Part shown: in pieces, positions 24,460 to 32,921 of the stretch
How the letters are laid out: each line of letters begins with the position of its first letter
Position numbering within the stretch: position 1 is the stretch's first letter
Source of the DNA: Bacteroidaceae bacterium
GTDB lineage: Bacteria > Bacteroidota > Bacteroidia > Bacteroidales > Bacteroidaceae
Reading direction: 5' to 3'
Assembly: GCA_017526905.1 (NCBI GenBank)
Contig: JAFXQT010000037.1
Span: forward strand, 1-39,047
DNA: 39,047 nt
The notes under the pieces: model-generated
Told to the model about the DNA's origin: nothing
What the model saw: only the letters and a program-made list of their open reading frames with translations
Databases searched by the model: none
Program-made: the position numbers and the translations under genes

Positions 24460-25485
24460 ATGATAACTATGTCCGACCAGCCCTCAAATATCATCATTTA
24501 CAAAACCGCCGACGGGAAAGCGTCGGTGGCGCTGTTTGCCAAAGACGGAAGGATTTGGCTGAACCAGCAACAGATGGCAGAACTTTTTGGAACCTCAAAG
24601 CCAAATATCAGTATGCATATCGCAGGAGTGCTGAGAGATAAAGAGTTAACTAAAGATTCAGTTGTTCAGAATTACTTAACAACTGCCGCCGATGGCAAGC
24701 AATACAATGTCGTATTCTACGCTTTAGAGATGATCTTGGCAGTGGGCTATCGTGTACGTGGCGTGCGCGGCACACAGTTCCGGCAATGGGCCACGCGACA
24801 TCTGGCCGAATACCTAGTCAAGGGCTTCACGATGGATGACGAGCGGTTGAAGAACCCAGACGGCAGGCCTGATTATTTCGATGAGTTGCTGGAACGCATC
24901 CGCGACATACGCGCCTCAGAAAAACGCTTCTATCAGAAACTGCGCGATCTGTTTAGGCTGAGCAGCGACTATGAGGCACGCGAAAGAGCCACGCAGATGT
25001 TCTTTGCCGAAACACAGAACAAATTGCTCTTTGCTGTTACCCACCACACTGCGGCAGAAATCATCATGGAACGTGCTGATGACGAGAAACCCAACATGGG
25101 ATTGACGGCATGGAAGGGAAGTATCGTGCGCAAGGGTGACATTGTGATTGCTAAGAACTACCTCCAGGCCGATGAAATAGACCTGCTGAACCGGCTTGTC
25201 AACCTCTTCCTTGAGTCGGCAGAACTGAGAGTCAAAGGGCGGCAAGACTTGACCCTCGACTTCTGGCGCCAGAATGTTAAGACGCTGTTGGTTTTTCAAG
25301 GCATGGATGTGCTGGATGGAAACGGCCGTGTGTCTAATCAGGAAATGGAAGAATATGTACGTAGCGTATATGCCAAGTTTGACTCCAAGCGCAAGGCATA
25401 CGATGCGGTCTTGGCTGATGAGGAGGACATGAAACTGCTGGATGACCTTGAGAGCGAAATCAAGATCCATAAGTCCGAGACCTGA
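24460..25485 (+). CDS. RhuM-family protein
   Basis: A 341-residue protein (338 if the ATG at 24469 is used) of the virulence-factor RhuM family. It shows IIIYKTADGKASVALFAKDG, WLNQQQMAELFGTSKPNISMHI (a helix-turn-helix-like DNA-binding segment), the family block EMILAVGYRVRGVRGTQFRQWATRHL, and LFFAETQNKLLFAVTHHTAAEI. RhuM proteins are widespread in genomic islands. Their biochemical role is not settled, although DNA binding is likely from the N-terminal motif. Just upstream, in the same frame, a 12-codon reading frame from ATG 24412 ends at TGA 24448-24450. It has a strong duplicated-type promoter and no obvious terminator after it. Confidence 0.88.
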   Translation: MITMSDQPSNIIIYKTADGKASVALFAKDGRIWLNQQQMAELFGTSKPNISMHIAGVLRDKELTKDSVVQNYLTTAADGKQYNVVFYALEMILAVGYRVRGVRGTQFRQWATRHLAEYLVKGFTMDDERLKNPDGRPDYFDELLERIRDIRASEKRFYQKLRDLFRLSSDYEARERATQMFFAETQNKLLFAVTHHTAAEIIMERADDEKPNMGLTAWKGSIVRKGDIVIAKNYLQADEIDLLNRLVNLFLESAELRVKGRQDLTLDFWRQNVKTLLVFQGMDVLDGNGRVSNQEMEEYVRSVYAKFDSKRKAYDAVLADEEDMKLLDDLESEIKIHKSET

Positions 25486-25575
25486 TCATCCGTTCTCTTA
25501 CTCTCCTGTGTGCTACCTGCTGCCCTCCATCCCTCATCACCTTCCTACCCTTTTTGATGCCCTTGACGAGCGGAA

Positions 25576-25628
25576 GAACAAAAAAAGGTGAAAAGTTTTG
25601 GTGGGTGCAAAAGAAATCCATATATTTG
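25576..25628 (+). promoter_or_regulatory. Second copy of the duplicated promoter
   Basis: TTTTG at 25596-25600, 20 bases, then TATATTTG at 25621-25628. It is the ungapped relative of the promoter at 24312-24344. It points into the candidate structured RNA and, beyond it, the FRG gene. Confidence 0.75.
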
Positions 25629-25634
25629 CGGCGC

Positions 25635-25904
25635 TGCTAGTTAGCCCAAAGGAGGGCGGCGGGCAGTCTTATATATAAGAAAGACGTTTTCGAACGTCTG
25701 TCGTTGTGAGCCAAGAACTTCGCAAACTCTAACATCACAGCAGACAGATGACAACCGAGACGTCTGCGTGGTGCGTTTATATAATCCTTAGTAATTATAT
25801 GCGTGCTGGCGTGGGCTAACTGCGTTGTCTATCCTGTGTGATGTGGGCAATGCGAAGGCCTTTGGCTCCAGGATGGGCAAGAGAACAGCACCTACGCCTT
25901 TTTT
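25635..25904 (+). ncRNA. Candidate structured RNA upstream of the FRG gene
   Basis: No convincing ORF lies in this gap, yet it has a strong promoter and many pairing segments: GCCC/GGGC around 25644-25657; AGACGTT-TTCG-AACGTCT at 25682-25699; CTGTCGTTGTGA (25698-25709) with TCACAGCAGACAG (25735-25747), one bulge; an AT-rich hairpin at 25779-25801; GCGTTGTCTAT (25822-25832) with ATGTGGGCAATGC (25841-25853), using G-U pairs; and GGCGTGGG (25808-25815) with CCTACGCC (25891-25898), followed by six Ts. The loop of the AT-rich hairpin (ATCCTTAGTA, 25784-25793) is perfectly complementary to TACTAAGGAT at 25908-25917. It does not resemble the RNase P, tmRNA or riboswitch cores I know. It could also be a long structured leader of the FRG gene. 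Confidence 0.4.
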
Positions 25905-25999
25905 ATATACTAAGGATAATAGGTAATCATTTTACTGCTTACTCTTGGGTGTTGAGAAGCATTATCAAAGTTGTCATGTGTTTTATTAAGCGTATGTTG

Positions 26000-26722
26000 A
26001 TGAAACTAGAATTGTCGCCTTCTGGTGTTATAAACAAACGTGATGAAGAAAAGTCAGTTTCAACGCTTGAAGAATTCTTAAACTGCGTTGAGCATACGAA
26101 TGATGGTGCAGTATATTTATATCGAGGGCACAGCCGTTTGTGCTATAAGTTAACTCCTAGTGTCGGCAGGGATGATTTATCCCTGCAGAATGAAAAGCAA
26201 ATGTTTCTTGAGTTCAAGCGGAGGTACTATCTTTATACAGACCATAGGCCTAAAACTGATATTGATTTATTGTTCTTGGCTCAGCACTACGGTGTCCCGA
26301 CACGTTTGTTAGATTGGAGCTATAACCCATTGGTTGCTTTATATTTTGCTTGCTGTTCCAACATAAGCTGTGAGGGTAATGTTTATGTTCACAAAATTTC
26401 AGGCCATCCTTGTTGCGTAAAAGAAGGGCATCAACTGGATAATGATATTTTCTCTACTTCCTTTGAACATGCCCATCATTTTATAATTCCTGATTACACT
26501 GATAGACGTTTTGTCAATCAACAGGGTATGTTTTTATGGTTTAGAGATCCTAAGGAAGAATATAAGTCTATACACAAGAACATTATAATCAATAATAAAG
26601 TGGACATTCTGCAAAGCTTACAGGCAATAGGTATCACGGAATCTTTCATTTATCCAACGCTTGATAGTCTCGGTCGTGAAATTAAAGATAAATATATGAA
26701 TAACCCTATCAATAGTAAATAA
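26000..26722 (+). CDS. FRG-domain protein
   Basis: From the ATG at 26000 (MKLELSPSGVINK) the protein has 240 residues; 25976 and 25994 are alternative starts. It carries the FRG-domain pattern: VYLYRGHSRLCYKLTPSVGR, then FLAQHYGVPTRLLDWSYNPLVALYFACCSN, with a conserved Arg in YRGH and the H/G/PTRLLDW core. FRG proteins are often found in accessory and defence islands, and their activity is not well defined. There is no signal peptide, so it is cytoplasmic. The gene is much richer in A and T than the operons on its left, a sign of transfer. The secreted subtilisin gene begins only seven bases after its stop, so the two are likely in one transcript, an odd pairing. Confidence 0.85.
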   Translation: MKLELSPSGVINKRDEEKSVSTLEEFLNCVEHTNDGAVYLYRGHSRLCYKLTPSVGRDDLSLQNEKQMFLEFKRRYYLYTDHRPKTDIDLLFLAQHYGVPTRLLDWSYNPLVALYFACCSNISCEGNVYVHKISGHPCCVKEGHQLDNDIFSTSFEHAHHFIIPDYTDRRFVNQQGMFLWFRDPKEEYKSIHKNIIINNKVDILQSLQAIGITESFIYPTLDSLGREIKDKYMNNPINSK

Positions 26723-26729
26723 AGAGAGC

Positions 26730-29700
26730 ATGAAAAAGCCGTTATTATTATGCAATGTTCTGCTGATTGCAGGGGCATTGTCAACATCCGCCCAAGTTGT
26801 CTCAAATGACAACGAGGATGGTGTGTACAAGATAGATGGGCGGGCTGGAGCCAATGACTTCGTGCCCGGTCAAGTCTTGGTCAAGTTTAAAGATGAAAGC
26901 ACGATAAAGGTGCGTAGTAATGAACGTGGCAAGTTCCGTGCTGCCAGCATCAATGCCGTAGATAGGCTACTTAGGAGCTATGGTGTTGATGAGATGGAAA
27001 AGCTGTATCCCAGTGAGGTTGCCAAACCAAAATCGCAGCTAAGAAAGAGAAAGGCACCAAACGGAACTGTCGTGCAAGAAAAGAATTTGGATAAGGTGTA
27101 TTGGGTGAAGACCAAGGTACAGAGTTCAGATTCAACGTTACAACTCATTGAGCAACTGCAGAGTATGCCAGAAGTTGAATATGCGGAGCCCAATTACCGT
27201 GTTTACATTACAGCCGATGTGCCTACTGATGGCTCGGATGTACGCCAGCGTCAGCCCAAAGACATCAGATTGGCTCCGGTTCGTACAGAAACAGATGCCA
27301 GCGTTATCTGCGCCCATCCAGAGAACAATCCGCTCTATTCACAGCAGTATGGAATCACACAGCAGAACATCCATACGCTCTGGGACAAGCCCATCATCAA
27401 CAACAAGCGCCCAGTTATCGCTATTCTTGACACGGGCATAGATCTCACCCATCCCGATTTGCAGGACAATATCTGGCAGAACACAAAAGAGGTGACGGGC
27501 GAGAAGGCCTTTGATGACGATGGAAATGGCATTGTTGATGATAAATATGGTTGGAACTTCGTAGAGGACTATTACGACTTGACGGATTACAATGGACACG
27601 GCACCCACGTAGCTGGTATAGCTGCTGCATCAGATAACTCAGTGGGTGTGGTCGGCGCCAATCCACTGGCTTTGATCATGCCGCTGAAAGTTATTAATGA
27701 CAAAGGAAACGGCGATATAGCAACAGTCTGCCGTGGTATTCATTATGCTGCCGAAAACGGAGCTGATATTATCAATATGAGCTTTGGACATACTGGGGAG
27801 GCTATGGCACTAACAGAAATAGAAGCTATCACACAAGCATATCAGACTTGCATATTAGTGGCTTCTGCTGGAAATAATGGGGCGAGTGTTTACGATACAA
27901 AGCCAAATAAAGGGCCTTTATGGCCCGCAGCTTATTATTTAGTATTAGGTGTTCAGGCAAGTGACAGTAACGGGCAGTTAGCGGGATTTAGCAACTACGA
28001 CCCAGATGGCCCAATATTTAGCGAAGATGGTGTCAATGGCAGGAACCATGAGATTATGGTGGCTGGCGTGGGAATCTATTCAACCTATCTAAACGGCAAC
28101 TACAAAGCGCTAAGTGGCACTTCAATGTCTGCCCCACTCTTTGCCGGTGCTGTCTCTGCATTACAGATGGTTAAGGAATACCCGTCGAAGGACGTGCTGT
28201 TTGGCGATCTCATACATCTCAATGCAGACTTCGCTCAGATTTACAGCGATGACACCCCACGTTACCCAGATATTGGGGTCGTGGCTATGCTGGTTGATGA
28301 TTCGGCGAACGGCAATGGTGATGGTCAGGTAGATGCAGGTGAGGTGGTCGATTTCTCTGTCGTGCTACGTAACACATGGGCTGACGCAACAGATATCAGG
28401 CTAAAACTTGCCGCCGATGATGAGTACTGGGAGTTTGTGAATATAAAGAATCCCAATGTTGATTTTGGATATAGCATGTCTGCTTATGGACGCGAAACAT
28501 CTCAAACACCTATCAACGTAAAGTTTGCCAATAATATCGGGGACAATACGCGTATTAAATTTACTATGGAAATCATTTGTGCAGAGAGCAATCGGACAAT
28601 CAGACAAGATATATATGTTACTGTGCATAATATGATAAAGTTAGGAGGGATACTCTCTTCAGACATGACTTTGGCAGCTGGAAAAAAGTATTTCGTTTCT
28701 TCAAGTCTGGCTATACCTGAAGGTGTAACGCTTACCATTGAGCCAGGTACAACTATTGAATTTGCAGAGGGTACGACACTCTCCTCATCTGGTAAGATAC
28801 AGGCCTGTGGAACGCCTCAAAAACCAATCAGATTCATTGGTCATAACGGTGCCAAATGGACTGGAATAAGTGCAAAACGTGATACCTTAAGGTATTGTCA
28901 GTTAGAAGATTTGCATGTAATACCAGGGTCTGGCCTTTACTTAAAAGACTGCATAGTACGTTTCTCTTTCAAGAGTACAGTCCAGCTGGACGTTAGCCTC
29001 GATAATTGTTTATATGGTGAGAGAATAAACTTTATTAATCATATGGGACCAATTGAACTGAAACCAAGAAATGTCGTATATAGCAACATAGTTAATAATG
29101 AATGTTTAAAGGACGGGGGGGGTGGACTGATTAAAACGTCTGGAGACCTTTCGTTTTTGCCTTCCTATAGTTCCATTCAGTACTGCAATTACTTTAATAA
29201 CTTTACACATAAAACTGATAATGGACTAACTGGAGTGCCTTTTTATGAGTATTTTAATTGTGAGCCTTATTCCATACGTTGCATAGCTGGGTCACCATAT
29301 ATAGAAAGATCAGAGAAACCTTCTTATTTAGGTACCGCTCGTGAAAGTGTTATTCGCCCATTGATTTATGAGATGGGACCCGGACATAATGATACGTTTG
29401 GGCAAGTTGATTTAAGTAATATGCCTTCTCGCCCATACGCAGAGGCCCATGGCATCGTTTGGAAAGTCGTTGTCGATGGCTATGATGCACAGGATGAATT
29501 TGATGAATTGGCGCCGCTCGGCGTTGGTCGTCATAAGTTTGAAGTCTATTTCAACAGACCGATGAACAAAGACAAAGCGCCTCAAATATCCTATGGCGTT
29601 CGTGAACCATTCACGCAGCATTCGGTAAATGAAGATGGAAGCTGGAATGAGGAAGGAACAATATACACAGTCTATCATACGATAACAGGCAGAACCATGA

Positions 29701-30782
29701 CCGATGGCTTGAACCGCATTTATGTTGATGGGGCTGAGGATAATGAGTATTTCCCCATCCCATACGAAAAAACTCGCTTCAATATCAATATTCAGGCGGC
29801 AGGTTCAATGGCCACGGGCTTTATGGCTGAAGCCGGAATGGGCAAGGTTGACTTGACATGGAATAACGATGAGAATGACTTCGAGGATGCCATGGGATTC
29901 AATATCTATCGCTATACCATGGATGATGCTGGCAATGCTGATACCGTCCGCGTCAATCAGGAAATCGTTGACATCGCAACCACGGCATATACGGACTATG
30001 ACGTTGTGCCGGGCAACACCTATTATTATATGTATAAGGTGTTGTCAACGGATCTGGAGGAATACGATATGTCCAATGTCGTAGCTGTGACGCCGCTGAC
30101 CTCCACGCTTGGCGATGCCAATGGCAGCGGCGACGTGGATGTGGCCGATGTCATCACGACCGTGAACTATGCCGCCGGTCAGCAGCCTAAGCCCTTCATC
30201 TATGAGGCGGCAGATATGAATGCAGACCTCAATATCGATATCCTTGACGTGATTGGTATTATAAAGAAGATCATGAATCCTGATGCAGACGTGAACTCCT
30301 TGGCATTAGCTACTGCTACCTATACGGTAGAGGACGGCACGCTGTATGTGGAAAGCCCCGTTGAACTGGCAGGCGTACAGGTGCAAATAGCCATGAGCAA
30401 CAGCCAGACTGCAAAGGAAAATGAAGGGATTAAGGTTGCCGCAGACTTGAATGGGTTTGAGCATACTTCTGCATGGCTCAGCGATAACGACTATCTCTTC
30501 CTGGCCTACAACATGAACGGCAAGACGCTTACAGCAGGCAAACATGCCTTGTTGCACATAGGCGATGCCAAGATAGCAGCCATCCGCTTCTCCGATGCCA
30601 ACGGACACAATGTGGAGGCGCTCGGCAATGAGGTAACACGTGTGAACCGTATGGCTACTGATGTGCTTACCGTCAGAGGTATCTATGACATGCAAGGACG
30701 CAAACTGACAGGCGACTTCAATAAGGAAGTGCAGCTGCCCAAGGGCGTGTATATTATCAACGGTAAGAAGGTGGTTCGCTGA
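26730..30782 (+). CDS. Large secreted subtilisin-like (S8) serine protease with FN3, dockerin-like and cohesin-like C-terminal modules
   Basis: A 1350-residue secreted protease. After a signal peptide (MKKPLLLCNVLLIAGALSTSAQ) comes a propeptide of the I9/fervidolysin type (FVPGQVLVKFKDEST, MPEVEYAEPNYRVY). The S8 triad is D234 (AILDTGIDLTHPD), H290 (NGHGTHVAGIAAA) and S465 (SGTSMSAPLFAGA), with oxyanion residue N in ASAGNNGAS. A beta-rich region follows (about 500-1000, including TLTIEPGTTIEFAEGTTL, a beta-helix-like start), an FN3 domain (about 1030-1125), a dockerin-like pair (GDANGSGDVDVADVIT and DMNADLNIDILDVI) and a cohesin-like segment. The C-terminus is IYDMQGRKL...LPKGVYIINGKKVVR. The catalytic half uses mixed base composition and the middle (28.5-29.4 kb) is AT-rich. 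Confidence 0.9.
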   Translation: MKKPLLLCNVLLIAGALSTSAQVVSNDNEDGVYKIDGRAGANDFVPGQVLVKFKDESTIKVRSNERGKFRAASINAVDRLLRSYGVDEMEKLYPSEVAKPKSQLRKRKAPNGTVVQEKNLDKVYWVKTKVQSSDSTLQLIEQLQSMPEVEYAEPNYRVYITADVPTDGSDVRQRQPKDIRLAPVRTETDASVICAHPENNPLYSQQYGITQQNIHTLWDKPIINNKRPVIAILDTGIDLTHPDLQDNIWQNTKEVTGEKAFDDDGNGIVDDKYGWNFVEDYYDLTDYNGHGTHVAGIAAASDNSVGVVGANPLALIMPLKVINDKGNGDIATVCRGIHYAAENGADIINMSFGHTGEAMALTEIEAITQAYQTCILVASAGNNGASVYDTKPNKGPLWPAAYYLVLGVQASDSNGQLAGFSNYDPDGPIFSEDGVNGRNHEIMVAGVGIYSTYLNGNYKALSGTSMSAPLFAGAVSALQMVKEYPSKDVLFGDLIHLNADFAQIYSDDTPRYPDIGVVAMLVDDSANGNGDGQVDAGEVVDFSVVLRNTWADATDIRLKLAADDEYWEFVNIKNPNVDFGYSMSAYGRETSQTPINVKFANNIGDNTRIKFTMEIICAESNRTIRQDIYVTVHNMIKLGGILSSDMTLAAGKKYFVSSSLAIPEGVTLTIEPGTTIEFAEGTTLSSSGKIQACGTPQKPIRFIGHNGAKWTGISAKRDTLRYCQLEDLHVIPGSGLYLKDCIVRFSFKSTVQLDVSLDNCLYGERINFINHMGPIELKPRNVVYSNIVNNECLKDGGGGLIKTSGDLSFLPSYSSIQYCNYFNNFTHKTDNGLTGVPFYEYFNCEPYSIRCIAGSPYIERSEKPSYLGTARESVIRPLIYEMGPGHNDTFGQVDLSNMPSRPYAEAHGIVWKVVVDGYDAQDEFDELAPLGVGRHKFEVYFNRPMNKDKAPQISYGVREPFTQHSVNEDGSWNEEGTIYTVYHTITGRTMTDGLNRIYVDGAEDNEYFPIPYEKTRFNINIQAAGSMATGFMAEAGMGKVDLTWNNDENDFEDAMGFNIYRYTMDDAGNADTVRVNQEIVDIATTAYTDYDVVPGNTYYYMYKVLSTDLEEYDMSNVVAVTPLTSTLGDANGSGDVDVADVITTVNYAAGQQPKPFIYEAADMNADLNIDILDVIGIIKKIMNPDADVNSLALATATYTVEDGTLYVESPVELAGVQVQIAMSNSQTAKENEGIKVAADLNGFEHTSAWLSDNDYLFLAYNMNGKTLTAGKHALLHIGDAKIAAIRFSDANGHNVEALGNEVTRVNRMATDVLTVRGIYDMQGRKLTGDFNKEVQLPKGVYIINGKKVVR

Positions 30783-30808
30783 GGTGCAAGCGTAAATGAT
30801 TCAGAAAG

Positions 30809-32917
30809 ATGAACAATAATAGAAACCAAGTGCCCATTTCTCCCCTCCCGCATGGGAGGGGGTGGGCCTTCTTCCTTCTCTTTCTATGTTTCGGCATAGG
30901 AGCGAGGGCTGGCAATATCGTCACGATAGGCACAGCCAGCAGTACGCCTGATACTGATGTGACGGTGAGCGTGGCGCTGACCAATACAGATGTCGTATCC
31001 TCGCTGCAGGTGAGTATTCCCCTGGACGAGCAATTGGCATTTGTTGATGGCTCGGCAGAACTGAGCAGCCGCTGTACAAGTCACAGCGTGACGGCTGGCG
31101 TGAAAGATGGCGCGCTGAACATCATGGTTTATTCCATGAGCTTTGCAGCAATCAGCGGTAATGAGGGCGAAATAGTATCGTTTCGGTTGAGACTTGGCGA
31201 CCAGCCAACTGATATACCACTAACGGCATCAAAGGTCATCCTGACAGATACCGAGGGGAGCAGTATTGAGGGGGCAACAGCTGTGAATGGAAGCGTGAGC
31301 ATACGCTGTGCCAAAGCACAATACGGTGCCATGACCATCGACTTCGGCAGCGTGCCTATCCGCAGCACCTACACACGGACACTGGCAGTGAGCAATGTGG
31401 GCAACGAGCCTCTGACGTTGACAGGGCTTCAGTTTGCCAACTATCAGACACGCTTCTCATCAACCACGTCGTTTCCTCTGACCATAGCCGCAGGTGGCAG
31501 TGGCAGCATCAATATCACTTATGCGCCGGATACCAGAGGCATGGTGAGCGAAACCGTGAAGGTGGTGTGCAACAGTATATCCAAGTTGAACAATATCACG
31601 CTAAAGGCACAGCCTTTTGCCGTGAACGAGCTGCATATCCAGCCAACCACGGGCGTTGCAGATGAAACGGTGACCGTGGGCATGACCATGAATAATATGG
31701 ATGGCATCAGCGGATTCCAGTTTGAGTTCACGCTGCCGTCGCAGTTTGAATATGTAGCCAATAGTTTCCAGCTCTCTGCCCGACGGGTTGACCACACCGT
31801 CGTTTCGTCGGTCACCGACGGTGTGCTTCGTATCATCTGCTATTCTCCTACCGACAAGCCTTTCACGGGCGAGGATGGAGAACTGGCTACGATGCAACTG
31901 AAGCTGACGGGGCGGAATGGCACGACCCTGAAGGCGTCGAAGTGCCTGCTGACGGCTACCATAGATAACCAAGTGACCAATGTATGCTCTGCCGACTATG
32001 GTGCAACCATTACCATCAGAAGCCCGCATATAAGCGCGGCCAACACATTGGCTATGGGGGCCACTCCTATAACGGAGGATGCCGTGAAGACGCTGACCGT
32101 TCGCAACAGCGGCAACGCGCCATTGACCATCAGCCGCGTCCTGTTTGACAATGAGGAGTTCAGCATCCGTGAGACGCTGCCGATAACGATTAACGGTTCC
32201 AGCAGTCAGACGCTGACGGTTGTCTATCCGAGCATAGAAGAAGGTGACTACAATACGACCATGCAAATCTACTCCAACGACCCCGAGCAGCGCCTGTGGA
32301 ACGTCGGCGTGACAGGTAACCGTTTTGCCCCCAACTATCTTTCGATCTCTGCAAATGATGTGCTGACGGGTAAGGATGTGAGCGTAGATGTAAGCATGGA
32401 CAACTATGATGCCATCAATGGCTTGCAGTTCGACTTGGAATATTCTTCGGAATACTATGAGCCTACAGACGAACTGACAACAACGGCACGCGCCGCAGGG
32501 TTCAGTGTGTCTCAGCGTTCTGTCAGCACGAGTGTAGTCCGTTACTTCTTCTACTCTCTTAATGATGCCCTGATCAATAGGGGGGAAGGCCGGATCCTGT
32601 CCTTCAAGCTTAGAGCGAAGGCTGATGCCCCGACAGGTGCTTATAGCCTGAAGATAACGAACATCAAGCTTGGAACTGCCGACATGCAGAACAAGTATGC
32701 AGGCTCCGATCTGAACGGAACCTTCAACGTGGTGGAGCAGTTGCAAGGAGATGTGAATCTGGACGGCGCTGTTGACAGCGGTGATGTCATGGCAATATAT
32801 ACAGCTATGGCAGGCAATGCAGACGCAGGACTACAGCTTCGTGCCGATGTCAATGACGACGGACAGATTGATAGTGGCGACGTAATGGCTATCTATAGCA
32901 TTATGGCGGATAATTGA
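30809..32917 (+). CDS. Secreted protein with three cohesin-like modules and a C-terminal dockerin-like module
   Basis: A 702-residue exported protein that looks like a small scaffoldin. After a signal peptide (hydrophobic core AFFLLFLCFGIGARA) there are three related beta domains beginning near NIVTIGTASSTPDTDVTVSV, NELHIQPTTGVADETVTVGM and NYLSISANDVLTGKDVSVDV, each continuing as ...LQFxFxxPxxxEYV and ...GELxxxxLxLxG, the cohesin layout. Between them lie ASH/Ig-like domains (FGSVPIRSTYTRTLAVSNVGNEPLTLTGL). The C-terminus is a dockerin-like pair (GDVNLDGAVDSGDVMAIYTAMAG and ADVNDDGQIDSGDVMAIYSIMA). It starts 26 bases after the protease gene, four bases before the next gene. Cohesin calls are from pattern only, without a profile search. 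Confidence 0.75.
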   Translation: MNNNRNQVPISPLPHGRGWAFFLLFLCFGIGARAGNIVTIGTASSTPDTDVTVSVALTNTDVVSSLQVSIPLDEQLAFVDGSAELSSRCTSHSVTAGVKDGALNIMVYSMSFAAISGNEGEIVSFRLRLGDQPTDIPLTASKVILTDTEGSSIEGATAVNGSVSIRCAKAQYGAMTIDFGSVPIRSTYTRTLAVSNVGNEPLTLTGLQFANYQTRFSSTTSFPLTIAAGGSGSINITYAPDTRGMVSETVKVVCNSISKLNNITLKAQPFAVNELHIQPTTGVADETVTVGMTMNNMDGISGFQFEFTLPSQFEYVANSFQLSARRVDHTVVSSVTDGVLRIICYSPTDKPFTGEDGELATMQLKLTGRNGTTLKASKCLLTATIDNQVTNVCSADYGATITIRSPHISAANTLAMGATPITEDAVKTLTVRNSGNAPLTISRVLFDNEEFSIRETLPITINGSSSQTLTVVYPSIEEGDYNTTMQIYSNDPEQRLWNVGVTGNRFAPNYLSISANDVLTGKDVSVDVSMDNYDAINGLQFDLEYSSEYYEPTDELTTTARAAGFSVSQRSVSTSVVRYFFYSLNDALINRGEGRILSFKLRAKADAPTGAYSLKITNIKLGTADMQNKYAGSDLNGTFNVVEQLQGDVNLDGAVDSGDVMAIYTAMAGNADAGLQLRADVNDDGQIDSGDVMAIYSIMADN
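30842..30861 (+). repeat. Perfect palindrome in the signal-peptide region of the cohesin-like gene
   Basis: CCCCTCCC-GCAT-GGGAGGGG forms a perfect eight-pair stem that is translated as part of the signal peptide (SPLPHGRGW). It is followed by GGTGGGCCTTCTTCC. It belongs to the same repeat family as 6358-6372 and 1984-2018. Confidence 0.7.
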
Positions 32918-32921
32918 AACA

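Noticed and set aside
25682-25699. Invertible promoter repeat of the Bacteroides Mpi type
   Set aside because: AGACGTT/AACGTCT resembles such sites, but no second copy flanks the promoter and no recombinase gene is in the window.
25635-25904. Known housekeeping RNA such as RNase P RNA or tmRNA
   Set aside because: The conserved core sequences I remember for these RNAs are not present. It is kept only as an unassigned candidate.
26000-26722. Type III toxin-antitoxin pair of the candidate RNA and the FRG gene
   Set aside because: The RNA lacks the tandem repeats of type III antitoxins and the FRG domain is not a known endoribonuclease of that class.
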